A stretch of DNA of 64,000 bases from Ferriphaselus amnicola (GTDB lineage: Bacteria > Pseudomonadota > Gammaproteobacteria > Burkholderiales > Gallionellaceae): contig NZ_AP018738.1 in NCBI RefSeq assembly GCF_000974685.2, positions 2,294,001-2,358,000 on the forward strand, in the 5' to 3' direction. This document shows positions 26,640-35,412 of the stretch, one piece after another; position 1 is the first letter of the stretch; every line of letters starts with the position of its first letter. A model generated the notes under the pieces. It saw nothing but the letters and a program-made list of their open reading frames with translations. It was not told where the DNA came from and did no database searches. The position numbers and the translations under genes are program-made.

Positions 26640-27477
26640 TCTTCTGATTGCGTCTCTCTTCGTATCTGGGTGTTCGTATCTCGATGAATACAAGAACAAG
26701 AGGGATGCCGAGCTGCAGATTTTCCAAGCAACGCACCGGGATTGGAAGAGTAATGGAATCCCTACCAGAGAACTGATACACGCACACGAACTGTGCAGGA
26801 GTTTCAACTCAATTTCGGACTGTGCGCTGGTTACCGAACAGTTGACTGATATCGTCGTGTCAATTTCCAGTTGCCGTGTCGACCAGCGAAGCACGATGTG
26901 TAAAGCGGTTGTAGCACTTGCATCAAAGGACTCCATTGCCCGTCAGCTCAAGACCCTGCCGCCGACTCGGCTTCCCCAAACCCCCTTCTACTGGTCGATG
27001 CCCACCAACACCCTTGAAGTATATGCTGCGCAATATGGGTATCGCACCGAGGCCGCACGATGGTGGTGGGCGCGCTGGTTCCACCTTGCCCTTCCCTGCC
27101 TTGCTGCCATCGGGGTGCTCGCTCTAGTTATACTCATTAAGTGGTTGAAATCAGACGAGCAGACGATAGTGATTATGGAAGAGCCAAGGACACAAGAGAC
27201 CAGCCCATCGTACAACTTGTCGCAGCAACCAGCTACCGCACCACTCACCAACGAATGCGATCAGCCCGAAGATGAGTATGCGATTGTTAACTACCCAGTT
27301 TTACTCCCAGTGGAGCAGGGCCAAAACAATCCGCCTCTTTCCCAAGAAACCGGACAAAATGTATCAGGCGACAATGAGCAGGTACCCCCCCTCGCCTCCC
27401 CTGATCAAGATGCTGAAGTGAAACAACTTCTGAAGGCAGCATTTTCCTCCGGTCCCACGAAAAAGCGGAAAAAGTAG
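26623..27477 (+). CDS. membrane lipoprotein of a mobile element, function unknown
   Basis: 284 residues. The start MAPLISLLIASLFVSGCSYL gives a clear lipobox (VSGC), so it is probably a lipoprotein. About 130 residues with several Cys follow (ELCRSFNSISDCALV, SSCRVDQRSTMCKAV), then a second hydrophobic helix near 150-170 (HLALPCLAAIGVLALVILIK) and a long polar, Pro/Gln-rich tail ending in KKRKK. It is translationally coupled to the mobilisation-like gene. No family is recognised; a role in a conjugation or surface complex is only a guess from context. Confidence 0.5.
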   Translation: MAPLISLLIASLFVSGCSYLDEYKNKRDAELQIFQATHRDWKSNGIPTRELIHAHELCRSFNSISDCALVTEQLTDIVVSISSCRVDQRSTMCKAVVALASKDSIARQLKTLPPTRLPQTPFYWSMPTNTLEVYAAQYGYRTEAARWWWARWFHLALPCLAAIGVLALVILIKWLKSDEQTIVIMEEPRTQETSPSYNLSQQPATAPLTNECDQPEDEYAIVNYPVLLPVEQGQNNPPLSQETGQNVSGDNEQVPPLASPDQDAEVKQLLKAAFSSGPTKKRKK

Positions 27478-27561
27478 GATGACACTCCCTCTTGCCCACC
27501 ACCGGGGTATTAATAGTCTATTTTGGGCAGGGCAAGAGGAGGGGTGCCAAAACCTGCACTG

Positions 27562-27595
27562 TTGTTTGCGCGGGTGGGATAACCTAGTGTGCGCA
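27562..27595 (+). repeat. 34-bp direct repeat, right copy
   Basis: Partner of 17056-17089, same orientation, 30 of 34 bases identical. It lies in the gap between the lipoprotein gene and the integrase gene, about 60 bp from the integrase stop. Confidence 0.6.
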
Positions 27596-27653
27596 TCAAC
27601 AAGTAGAGGCTCACTCTCGAATATTGACCGAGCGGGAAACTCAAGAGGAGCAG

Positions 27654-28736
27654 CTAACTGACTCTCGTTTTCATTTTCCGAGCAATTTCCGACACATCCT
27701 CGCGCGACTTATTTACATACCGCGCCAGGCTTCGATCATCCTTGTGACCAGTTATTTGTTTCAAGTCGAAGTGACTGAACTGAAGTGCCCACCGGGATGC
27801 AGCCTCATGCCTAAAATCATGGAATCGAAAGTCATCCAGGAAGCCGAGATCGACGGGAAGGCTCGATGCCCTGCAATCATTTTCGTAGGCTTTCCTTGCT
27901 CTGGCCTTGGCGCGCTTCCACCCCTGATCGAACGCGCTTCTGGTTGTTTGAAATACCGGCCCAGTAAGCGCCGGATTCAGCGCTCTGGCAGACTTCAATG
28001 TATCAAGTGCCCCCGGCGATAGCGGAACCAATCTCGCTTCGCCGTTTTTAGTGTCCTCCTTCAAGAGTGTCGCAACCGCCGCTTTCATGTCAACGCGTTC
28101 CCAGCGTAACGACATGACTTCACCTAGGCGCGCAGATGTCTCAATTGCAAATCGTGCCACCAGCGACAGCCACCTGTTTGCCTTGTCTGGCCGCGAACAC
28201 TGCGTGCTCGATAAAGCCGCGAACAGGTATCGCTCTTCCAGTTCGGATAGTCTGCGATCTCTCTCATCTGCCGGCTTCAGCACTCGAAACGAGCGGGCGA
28301 CTGGGCATTCAACCTTAAAGTCCCCGTGTTTCCAAGCCGCGCGGAGGACATTGATGTCATTCCGAATTGTCCCATCCTTGACACCTTCGGCTTGCCTAGC
28401 CTTCCGAAACAACTCGATGTCTTCGCTGGTGATGTCCGCAATGCAGCGCTTGGATAATTGATGCGACTTCCATCGGTCTATCCTGAAAAGCTCAATATTC
28501 GCCCCTCTATGCCGCGACTTGACGTACTCAGCGTATTCATCCAGAGCGTCACCCAGTGTTTTTTCCCGAGCACTAGCAAGATCGCTAAATACCCGTCGAT
28601 TTATCTTTGTTTCCACATCGGCCGACCAATCTTGCGCATCTTGCTTAAAATCAAATGATCGGTACTGCGGGGCTTGCCCTCTTTTCCGGACAATCGCTTG
28701 CCACTTCCCGCTGGGTAATTGCCGAAACGACGCCAT
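27654..28736 (-). CDS. tyrosine recombinase (integrase)
   Basis: Site-specific recombinase of about 360 residues that inserts and excises the element. The N-terminal part (MASFRQLPSGKWQAIVRKRG) is the Arm/AP2-like arm-binding domain. A SAM-like core-binding domain follows. The catalytic domain shows the first Arg in TSARLGEVMSLRWERVDM, HxxR in FHDFRHEAASRW, the HKDD box and the nucleophile Tyr in SLARYVNKS. All five key residues seem present. The ATG at 28736 has GAGGTGG upstream. The gene start is 100 bp from the tRNA-Arg 3' fragment, the expected attachment site. Confidence 0.93.
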   Translation of the reverse strand: MASFRQLPSGKWQAIVRKRGQAPQYRSFDFKQDAQDWSADVETKINRRVFSDLASAREKTLGDALDEYAEYVKSRHRGANIELFRIDRWKSHQLSKRCIADITSEDIELFRKARQAEGVKDGTIRNDINVLRAAWKHGDFKVECPVARSFRVLKPADERDRRLSELEERYLFAALSSTQCSRPDKANRWLSLVARFAIETSARLGEVMSLRWERVDMKAAVATLLKEDTKNGEARLVPLSPGALDTLKSARALNPALTGPVFQTTRSAFDQGWKRAKARARKAYENDCRASSLPVDLGFLDDFRFHDFRHEAASRWALQFSHFDLKQITGHKDDRSLARYVNKSREDVSEIARKMKTRVS

Positions 28737-28835
28737 AACTTCCACCTCTCAGTGTGCTCAAAGTGTGCTGGAATTATAGTTTAATTATATTAAATATCAA
28801 TAAATCACTCGCCAATACTAGAATAAATTACAATA

Positions 28836-28891
28836 AGAGTATTGGTTTCCGAAGCCAAGGGTCGTGGGTTCGACTCCCGCCGAGCGCACCA
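28836..28891 (+). tRNA. 3' fragment of tRNA-Arg(CCG), integrase attachment site
   Basis: The sequence runs from just before the anticodon stem through the anticodon arm (ttggt-ttCCGaa-gccaa), the variable loop, the T arm (gtgggttcgactcccgc), the acceptor strand gagcgc and the encoded CCA. The 5' acceptor strand and D arm, expected to start gcgctcg, are absent; the bases before it are A+T-rich element DNA. This is what is left when an element integrates into the 3' half of a tRNA gene. The intact gene should lie at the other end of the element and was not found in this window. Confidence 0.85.
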
Positions 28892-28900
28892 ATCACGCAT

Positions 28901-28933
28901 GAATGTGGGCACTAGAATCTAGTGCCCACATTC
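28901..28933 (+). terminator. terminator of the tRNA-Arg gene
   Basis: A perfect 14-bp stem (gaatgtgggcacta with tagtgcccacattc) around a gaatc loop, ten bases after the CCA end. It is probably the original transcription terminator of the tRNA gene, now on the host side of the junction. Confidence 0.75.
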
Positions 28934-29111
28934 ATTTGATGCAGCCTGTACACACAAAACGTAGCGCACCCACTTATACACGCCAACCGACCAGCCAGAT
29001 CCTTGTCGCATTTTGCATAAAAATATTTAAATGGCATTTTTATGGTAGCGATAATTGCCAATATCATGCAGAATACATCAATTAAACTTATTGCGACAAT
29101 TACCCCCTACT

Positions 29112-30569
29112 ATGACTGTCAGCCATAAATTGGAATCACCCCAAGTTTGGGATACCGATCTTGCCTTCACTCACTTGACCGAGCTCGGTGTCGCGGATAC
29201 CAAGCGAACCGCTGAGCGCCGCTTGCATGAATTGAGCATTTTGCCTATCGAGCTGGATGCGAACAGTCTGCGGGACGAGTTGAATCGCGTGCCCACCCCC
29301 AAGGTACTGGAGTGGGAAATTGAGGACGTGCGTGCGCGCCGCAAGCTGGTGCTATTTGCCCAACTCGCCCAGTTACCCAGCGGCGCTGACTGCTTGCACG
29401 CCAATGATGCGCGCGGTGCTCGCTATTGGGTTCCGCTCGAATATCCACTGACCAGCGAAGGTGGCCTCACCGCACTGACGGATGCGCTAGTCAAATTGCG
29501 CACCCACATCGACAAAGACGTGGTGATTTTCCCGCATGGCGCACTCACCGAGCTTTTGCGCACAATGGCAGCACCCGCCGGCATCGCCTTTGGCCTGCTA
29601 GGCTACCAGCCAGTGCTCGACCTGTCGCCGCAGACACAAGCTGCACGCCCACACCGCGCGCTACCCGCCGAGACCATGAGTCATCTGGATCGCCTCGAAG
29701 CCGAGAGTATCTACATCATGCGCGAAGTGGCTGCAGAGGCTGAGAATCCCGTGATGCTGTACTCCATCGGTAAAGACTCTGCCGTGATGTTGCACTTGGC
29801 TCGTAAAGCCTTCCACCCCGCGCCACCGCCCTTCCCGCTGCTCCATGTGGATACGCGCTGGAAATTCCAAGAGATGTACCAGTTCCGCGACTACATGGCT
29901 GAAGTGAGCGGTATGGATCTGCTGGTGCACGTCAATCCTGAAGCCATCGAAAAGGACATCAATCCTTTCGACCACGGCTCGGCGTTACATACCGATGTGA
30001 CCAAGACCGAAGGCCTGAAGCAAGCGCTGGACAAGTGGAAATTCGATGTCGCCTTCGGCGGTGCCCGTCGCGATGAGGAAAAGTCACGCGCCAAGGAGCG
30101 CATCTTCTCCTTCCGCACCGCTCAACACCGCTGGGAGCCAAAGAATCAGCGCCCCGAGCTGTGGAACCTGTACAACAGCAAAAAACGCCGAGGCGAGAGT
30201 ATTCGAGCTTTCCCGATCTCCAACTGGACTGAACTGGACATCTGGCAGTACATCTACCGCGAGAACATCCCGCTGGTGCCTTTGTATTTCGCCAAAGAGC
30301 GCCCCGTGGTCGAACGCAACGGCATGCTGCTGATGGTGGACGATGCCCGCATGCGCCTACTTCCCGGCGAAACCATCCAGCGCCGCAAGATCCGCTTCCG
30401 CACCCTGGGCTGCTACCCACTGTCCGGCGCCATCGAATCCGAATCCGAGACGCTGCCAGAGATCATCCTTGAACTGATGAACTCCCACGTCTCCGAACGA
30501 CAAGGTCGCGCCATCGACAGCGACCAGTCGGCCTCCATGGAAAAGAAAAAGCAAGAAGGGTACTTCTAA
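29112..30569 (+). CDS. cysD: sulfate adenylyltransferase subunit 2 with N-terminal extension
   Basis: Catalytic subunit of ATP sulfurylase, making APS from sulfate and ATP in the cytoplasm. The core starts at about residue 189 ([18 protein letters not shown]) and has the PP-loop [28 protein letters not shown] and [15 protein letters not shown], ending EKKKQEGYF as in normal CysD (about 300 residues). The first 188 residues ([20 protein letters not shown] onward) are extra and are not recognised. They are in frame with no break, and the ATG at 29112 is the first plausible start although it lacks a clear ribosome site. Translation from an internal start is possible. The stop overlaps the cysNC start (TAATG). 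Confidence 0.9.
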   Translation: MTVSHKLESPQVWDTDLAFTHLTELGVADTKRTAERRLHELSILPIELDANSLRDELNRVPTPKVLEWEIEDVRARRKLVLFAQLAQLPSGADCLHANDARGARYWVPLEYPLTSEGGLTALTDALVKLRTHIDKDVVIFPHGALTELLRTMAAPAGIAFGLLGYQPVLDLSPQTQAARPHRALPAETMSHLDRLEAESIYIMREVAAEAENPVMLYSIGKDSAVMLHLARKAFHPAPPPFPLLHVDTRWKFQEMYQFRDYMAEVSGMDLLVHVNPEAIEKDINPFDHGSALHTDVTKTEGLKQALDKWKFDVAFGGARRDEEKSRAKERIFSFRTAQHRWEPKNQRPELWNLYNSKKRRGESIRAFPISNWTELDIWQYIYRENIPLVPLYFAKERPVVERNGMLLMVDDARMRLLPGETIQRRKIRFRTLGCYPLSGAIESESETLPEIILELMNSHVSERQGRAIDSDQSASMEKKKQEGYF

Positions 30570-32476
30570 TGAGCAAGATCGCTAAAACAACGAGTGCCAC
30601 CCGCGCTGCCGATGCGCGCACTGCAGTTGAAGCCTACCTGGTAGAGCAAGAGCAACTCGGCCTGCTGCGCTTCATCACCTGCGGCAGCGTCGATGACGGC
30701 AAGAGCACGTTGATCGGCCGTATGTTATGGGAAGCCAAGCAGATCTATGACGATCAAGTCGCCTCCTTAAAAAGTGACTCCAAGAAACACGGTACCCAAG
30801 GTGAGGATATCGACTTCGCCCTGCTGGTGGACGGACTGGCCGCTGAACGCGAACAGGGCATCACCATCGACGTGGCATACCGTTTCTTCGCCACTGACAA
30901 GCGCAAGTTCATCGTCGCCGACACCCCCGGCCACGAGCAATACACTCGCAACATGGTTACCGGTGCCTCGACCGCTGATGTCGCCATTTTGCTGATCGAC
31001 GCACGTTACGGCGTGCAAGTGCAGACCCGCCGCCACGCTTATCTGGTGTCGTTGATGGGCATCCGCCATGTGGTACTGGCCATCAACAAAATGGATCTGG
31101 TGAATTTCGATCAGCAGGTGTATCAGAACATCGAAGCCGATTTCCGCGAGTTCGCTCAAACACTGGGTTTCGAGAGCATCACACCGATCCCGCTGTCCGC
31201 GCTCAAGGGCGACAACATGCTCTCCCGTTCGGAAAAATCGCCTTGGTACACCGGCCCGACGCTGATGGGTTACCTAGAGACTGTGGACGTGAGCCGTCCG
31301 GCCAAGCACGATCTAGTATTCCCAGTGCAGTGGGTCAATCGACCGAATCTGGATTTCCGTGGCTTCACCGGCACCATCACTGAAGGCACCGTCAAAGTCG
31401 GCGACACCGTGCGCGTCACCGCCACTGGCCAGACAGCCGAAGTCGAGCGCATCGTCACCTTCCATGGCGACCTGCCGGAAGCGCGTGCAGGGCAAGCCAT
31501 CACGCTGACCCTGAACCGCGAGATCGATGCCTCGCGCGGCGACGTGTTCAGCCACGCCCAGAATCCGCTCGACACCACCGATCAATTCGAAGCGACCATC
31601 GTCTGGATGGGCGAAGAGCCTGGGCTGAGTGGCCGCACTTATGATCTGCGCTTGGCGACTCAGTGGACTTCAGCCTCCATCACCGCCATCGACTACAAGA
31701 TCGATGTGAACACGCTGAAGCACGAATCGCACAAGCAACTCGAATTGAACGACATCTGCGTGTGCAAGCTGTCCACCAGCAAGCCACTGGCGTTCGACAG
31801 CTTCGCCAACAGCAACAGCTTGGGTTCGTTCATTCTGGTGGATCGTTTCACCCACGCGACCATTGCTGCCGGGACGATCCGCCACACCCTGCGCCGCGCG
31901 CAAAACATCCACCGCCACTCACACACCATCACCCGTGTTGAGCGCGAGCGGCTGAATGGCCATCAGGGCAAGGTGTTCTGGCTGACCGGCTACTCCGGCT
32001 CCGGAAAATCGACCATCGCCAACTCGTTCGAGTCGGCGATCCACGCAGAGGGTTATCGCACTTATACCCTGGATGGCGATAACATCCGCCACGGTCTGAA
32101 CAAAGACTTGGGCTTCACGGATGCCGACCGCGTCGAGAACATCCGCCGCGTCGCCGAAGTCGCCAAGCTGATGGTCGATGCCGGACTGGTGGTCATCACC
32201 GCCTTCATCTCGCCCTTCCGCAGCGAACGGGACTTCGCCCGATCCTTGTTCGAAGAGGGGCAATTCGTCGAGGTGTTCGTGGATACCCCTTTGGATGTCT
32301 GCGAAAGCCGCGACCCCAAGGGCTTGTACAAGAAGGCGCGCGCCGGACAGATCCCAAACATGACTGGGATCAATAGCGCTTACGAAGCACCGCTGCATGC
32401 TGAGATTCGGATCGACACGACCCAAGCGACACCTAGCGAATCCGTCAGCTTGATGAAAGCGAAGCTCACTCAGTAG
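30569..32476 (+). CDS. cysNC: bifunctional sulfate adenylyltransferase subunit 1 / APS kinase
   Basis: 635 residues. The N-terminal GTPase subunit of ATP sulfurylase has GSVDDGKST near residue 40, DTPGHEQY and NKMDL, followed by two beta-barrel domains. The C-terminal APS kinase (CysC) begins near residue 465, with P-loop GYSGSGKST near 473, then [15 protein letters not shown] and GLYKKARAG. Together with CysD it converts sulfate to APS and PAPS, coupling GTP hydrolysis to activation. It is translationally coupled to cysD and followed by two stem-loops. Confidence 0.96.
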   Translation: MSKIAKTTSATRAADARTAVEAYLVEQEQLGLLRFITCGSVDDGKSTLIGRMLWEAKQIYDDQVASLKSDSKKHGTQGEDIDFALLVDGLAAEREQGITIDVAYRFFATDKRKFIVADTPGHEQYTRNMVTGASTADVAILLIDARYGVQVQTRRHAYLVSLMGIRHVVLAINKMDLVNFDQQVYQNIEADFREFAQTLGFESITPIPLSALKGDNMLSRSEKSPWYTGPTLMGYLETVDVSRPAKHDLVFPVQWVNRPNLDFRGFTGTITEGTVKVGDTVRVTATGQTAEVERIVTFHGDLPEARAGQAITLTLNREIDASRGDVFSHAQNPLDTTDQFEATIVWMGEEPGLSGRTYDLRLATQWTSASITAIDYKIDVNTLKHESHKQLELNDICVCKLSTSKPLAFDSFANSNSLGSFILVDRFTHATIAAGTIRHTLRRAQNIHRHSHTITRVERERLNGHQGKVFWLTGYSGSGKSTIANSFESAIHAEGYRTYTLDGDNIRHGLNKDLGFTDADRVENIRRVAEVAKLMVDAGLVVITAFISPFRSERDFARSLFEEGQFVEVFVDTPLDVCESRDPKGLYKKARAGQIPNMTGINSAYEAPLHAEIRIDTTQATPSESVSLMKAKLTQ

Positions 32477-32483
32477 CCCCGTT

Positions 32484-32513
32484 AGCCCGCTCGGCGATCA
32501 ACACCAGCGGGCT
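32484..32513 (+). terminator. stem-loop after cysNC
   Basis: agcccgct at 32484-32491 pairs with agcgggct at 32506-32513, eight bases past the stop codon. There is no T-run, so it could be a terminator or a 3' stabilising stem. Confidence 0.45.
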
Positions 32514-32528
32514 GACACGCCAATGACC

Positions 32529-32560
32529 ACCTCTGTTCGAAACTCATTCAGAACAGAGGT
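32529..32560 (+). terminator. second stem-loop between cysNC and the exporter gene
   Basis: acctctgttc pairs perfectly with gaacagaggt around a 12-base loop. It lies about 30 bp before the next ATG and may attenuate or separate the two transcripts. Confidence 0.45.
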
Positions 32561-32590
32561 AGCCTCCCCATTCTTACGACAAATATCCCC

Positions 32591-33376
32591 ATGATCGACT
32601 GGAATTATTCGATAGCCGGTGCCGTGACCGGCGCACTGGTCGGCTTGACCGGTGTCGGTGGCGGCGCCTTGATGACCCCCATCCTGCTTTTGATCTTTGG
32701 TATCTCACCAACCACAGCCATCGCAACCGACCTCTGGTTCGCCGCCATCACCAAGATCGTCGGTGCTAGCATCCACCACCAGTCTGGGCAGATCGATTGG
32801 CAAGTAGCTAAACGCCTCTGGCTGGGCAGCATACCCATGGCACTTTTGGTAGTGATCGCCTTGTCGCTGGGAGAATCCGTCAGCAAAATAAGCTGGCTGA
32901 ACCATGCTATCGGCGGCATCGTCATCCTCACCGCGCTGGGTATGTTCTTTTCTCACCGATTAATGGAAGTCGCCCGCGCAAAGCGCACGGGTAGCGGAGC
33001 ACAGCGTTTCAAGCAACTTCAACCCGCGCTGACCACCTTGGCGGGCGCCATGCTGGGCATCATCGTCGCCCTGACATCGATCGGTGCAGGTGCGCTCGGT
33101 AGCGTCCTGCTGGTATATCTTTATCCGCTACGCATGACCCCGCATCGCTTGGTCGCCACCGACCTAGTGCATGCCATTCCACTGGCGGTCGCAGCGGGCT
33201 TGGGCTATCTGTTTGCAGGCAAGGTCGATGGCCACATGCTGGTGAGCCTACTGGCTGGCTCCATTCCCAGCGTGATCGTCGGTAGCCTCTTGGCTCGAAA
33301 AGTCTCGGCTGATTGGATCAAGCGTATCCTTGCCGTCGCCTTGATCGGTATCGGTGCGAAGACTTTGCTGTCCTAA
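32591..33376 (+). CDS. TauE/SafE-family sulfite/sulfonate exporter
   Basis: Inner-membrane protein of 261 residues with about eight helices arranged as two repeats. Each half opens with a Gly-rich segment typical of the family: VTGALVGLTGVGGGALMTPI and MLGIIVALTSIGAGALGSVL. Family members export sulfite, sulfoacetate or related anions. Its place just after cysDNC and beside cysQ supports a sulfur role, but the substrate is inferred. It is convergent with cysQ. Confidence 0.88.
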   Translation: MIDWNYSIAGAVTGALVGLTGVGGGALMTPILLLIFGISPTTAIATDLWFAAITKIVGASIHHQSGQIDWQVAKRLWLGSIPMALLVVIALSLGESVSKISWLNHAIGGIVILTALGMFFSHRLMEVARAKRTGSGAQRFKQLQPALTTLAGAMLGIIVALTSIGAGALGSVLLVYLYPLRMTPHRLVATDLVHAIPLAVAAGLGYLFAGKVDGHMLVSLLAGSIPSVIVGSLLARKVSADWIKRILAVALIGIGAKTLLS

Positions 33377-33424
33377 GCCATCTCGCACCGCGATCCCAAT
33401 CACGCGATCAGCTAGTCAGTCGCC

Positions 33425-34207
33425 TCACCACCGCAACGGCTTCGCCGCACTTGCCCGAACTAAGAATTCTGGGTTGTGCAAGTCTGGCTTGTTATATTGA
33501 AGTTCAACGCCCGCATTGTCGTGAACATTGCCACCGGATGCGATCACCACCGCATGAGCGGCGGCCGTATCCCACTCCATGGTTGGCCCTAGGCGAGGAT
33601 AGTAATGCGCAGCCCCTTCAGCAACCAGACAGAGCTTCAACGAACTGCCCATGCTGACGCATTGCTGCTCGCCCAGCATTTGCAACAGTGCCGTGGTGCG
33701 CTCGTCGGCATGTGATCGACTGGCGACGACTTTGATCGCCTCCCCTGCCGCTGGGCTCACTGCATGGATCGGATGCGCATCTTCGGCACCGCGCTTGATG
33801 AACGCGCCCACACCGCGTGCGGCGAAGTAACACACATCCAGCACTGGCGCATACACCACACCGAGGATGGGCTGACCGTTCTCGACCAGTGCGATATTGA
33901 CGGTGAACTCGCCATTGCGCTTGATAAACTCTTTAGTGCCATCCAAGGGATCGACCAGCCAGAAGCTCGACCATGCTTTGCGTTCCTCGAATGGGATCTG
34001 CGCCGACTCTTCCGACAGGATCGGCCAGCCGGTATTCAAGGCTAGCAAGCCATCCTTGATAACACGATCAGCCGCCAAGTCCGCTTGGGTCAGCGGTGAG
34101 TCATCCGACTTGGTCATCACCGCATTGGCCGGATCTGCATATACCACCATGATGGCTTGACCAGCCTGTCGTGCAATGTGGACGATATCTGCGAGTAGTT
34201 TTTCCAT
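33425..34207 (-). CDS. cysQ: 3'(2'),5'-bisphosphate nucleotidase
   Basis: Magnesium-dependent phosphatase of the inositol monophosphatase superfamily that removes PAP, the by-product of PAPS use. Motifs are DSPLTQADLAAD, the metal-binding DPLDGTKEFIKRNGEFTVNI and the C-terminal WDTAAAHAVVIASGG. At 260 residues it is near the usual length. It sits next to the sulfate activation genes on the other strand. The start at 34207 lies about 170 bp from the divergent kinase gene. Confidence 0.93.
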   Translation of the reverse strand: MEKLLADIVHIARQAGQAIMVVYADPANAVMTKSDDSPLTQADLAADRVIKDGLLALNTGWPILSEESAQIPFEERKAWSSFWLVDPLDGTKEFIKRNGEFTVNIALVENGQPILGVVYAPVLDVCYFAARGVGAFIKRGAEDAHPIHAVSPAAGEAIKVVASRSHADERTTALLQMLGEQQCVSMGSSLKLCLVAEGAAHYYPRLGPTMEWDTAAAHAVVIASGGNVHDNAGVELQYNKPDLHNPEFLVRASAAKPLRW

Positions 34208-34380
34208 AATGTTCGAGTTGCCGAGGGACGTAAGTGAGGGCCGGAATCTATCCCGCCACGCTTGACCATGTCAATCACATGTATCGACCGCCTCCGTGTG
34301 ACCTGTTAGCGTTCAACTCGACTTTGGCGGACAATGGCAGCGCACTCCTGCTCAACGCGCACACTCTCGACACATTCAGT

Positions 34381-35361
34381 ATGGACTTTCAGACCTTCAG
34401 CGCTCTCTCCCCCGACAGCATCCTTAGCGCGCTCGAAAGTTTAGGCTTTCGTTGTGATGGGCGTCTCCTTGCGCTCAACAGCTACGAGAATCGCGTGTAT
34501 CAAGTGGGCATTGAAGACGAGGCTCCGCTGGTGGCGAAGTTCTACCGCCCGCAGCGCTGGACAGACGCCGCCATCCTCGAAGAGCACGCCTTCGTGCAAG
34601 AACTCGTGGAACGCGAGATACCCGTAGTACCCGCGCTGACACTCAACGGCACCACGCTGCATCATTTCGATGGTTTTCGCTTTTCGGTCTTTTCCAAACA
34701 CGGTGGCCGCACACCGGAGCTGGAGAACCGCGATACGCTGGAATGGCTGGGGCGATTCATGGGGCGCATCCACGCCGTTGGTCAGCTCAAAGACTATGCG
34801 CAGCGCCCCACACTGGATATCGCCACGTTTGGCATCGAGCCACGCGACTATCTACTGAACAACGGATTTATCCCGCCCGACCTCGACGCCGCTTACCGCA
34901 GCGTGGTAGATCAGGCGCTACAAGGGGTGCGGCATTGTTACGAACGCGCGGGGACATCTCGCCAGCTTCGACTACATGGCGACTGCCATTCCGGCAATAT
35001 GCTGTGGACAGACGGCGGCCCGCATTTCGTCGATTTCGACGACAGCCGTATGGGACCCGCGGTGCAAGATCTATGGATGCTGCTCTCTGGCGAGCGCGAA
35101 GACCGCGTGCGCCAGTTGGGTGACGTGCTGGCCGGTTATGAGGACTTCTGCGAATTCGACACGCGCGAACTGCACCTCATCGAAGCGCTGCGCACCTTGA
35201 GGCTGATCCACTATTCCGCTTGGCTCGCCCGCCGCTGGGACGATCCAGCGTTCAAACATGCTTTCCCTTGGTTCAACACGCAGCACTACTGGCAGGATCG
35301 CATCTTGGAGTTACGCGAACAGATCGCGCTGATGGAGGAAGCTCCACTCTGGGCAGCTTGA
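34381..35361 (+). CDS. srkA: SrkA/RdoA-like Ser/Thr protein kinase
   Basis: About 326 residues, the normal length of stress-response kinase A. It has an aminoglycoside phosphotransferase-like fold: SYENRVYQVGIEDEAPLVAK as the N-lobe, then the catalytic HGDCHSGNMLW and the metal-binding FVDFDDSRMGP. In E. coli the homologue is linked to envelope and oxidative stress survival. The ATG at 34381 (MDFQTFSALSPDSI) is preferred; the frame can be extended to 34234 but the extra residues do not resemble the family. Confidence 0.9.
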   Translation: MDFQTFSALSPDSILSALESLGFRCDGRLLALNSYENRVYQVGIEDEAPLVAKFYRPQRWTDAAILEEHAFVQELVEREIPVVPALTLNGTTLHHFDGFRFSVFSKHGGRTPELENRDTLEWLGRFMGRIHAVGQLKDYAQRPTLDIATFGIEPRDYLLNNGFIPPDLDAAYRSVVDQALQGVRHCYERAGTSRQLRLHGDCHSGNMLWTDGGPHFVDFDDSRMGPAVQDLWMLLSGEREDRVRQLGDVLAGYEDFCEFDTRELHLIEALRTLRLIHYSAWLARRWDDPAFKHAFPWFNTQHYWQDRILELREQIALMEEAPLWAA

Positions 35362-35412
35362 GTGATTTTGACCGACCCAAGTCGATCACCAAAAAATGAG
35401 GGGGCCTACACC

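Larger units (their letters stand above)
28746..29111. other. 366-bp junction between island and core genome
   Basis: It contains the integrase promoter, an A+T-rich stretch, the tRNA-Arg(CCG) 3' fragment, its terminator hairpin, and about 180 bp of leader before cysD. No other gene was seen. Confidence 0.7.

Noticed and set aside
1-28835. Search for an intact tRNA-Arg(CCG) as the left end of the island
   Set aside because: No second copy of the anticodon arm or of the T arm plus CCA end was found by reading; the left end cannot be placed in this window.
29055-29111. Longer cysD start at a TTG
   Set aside because: The extra 19 residues have no support; the ATG at 29112 already gives a long extension.
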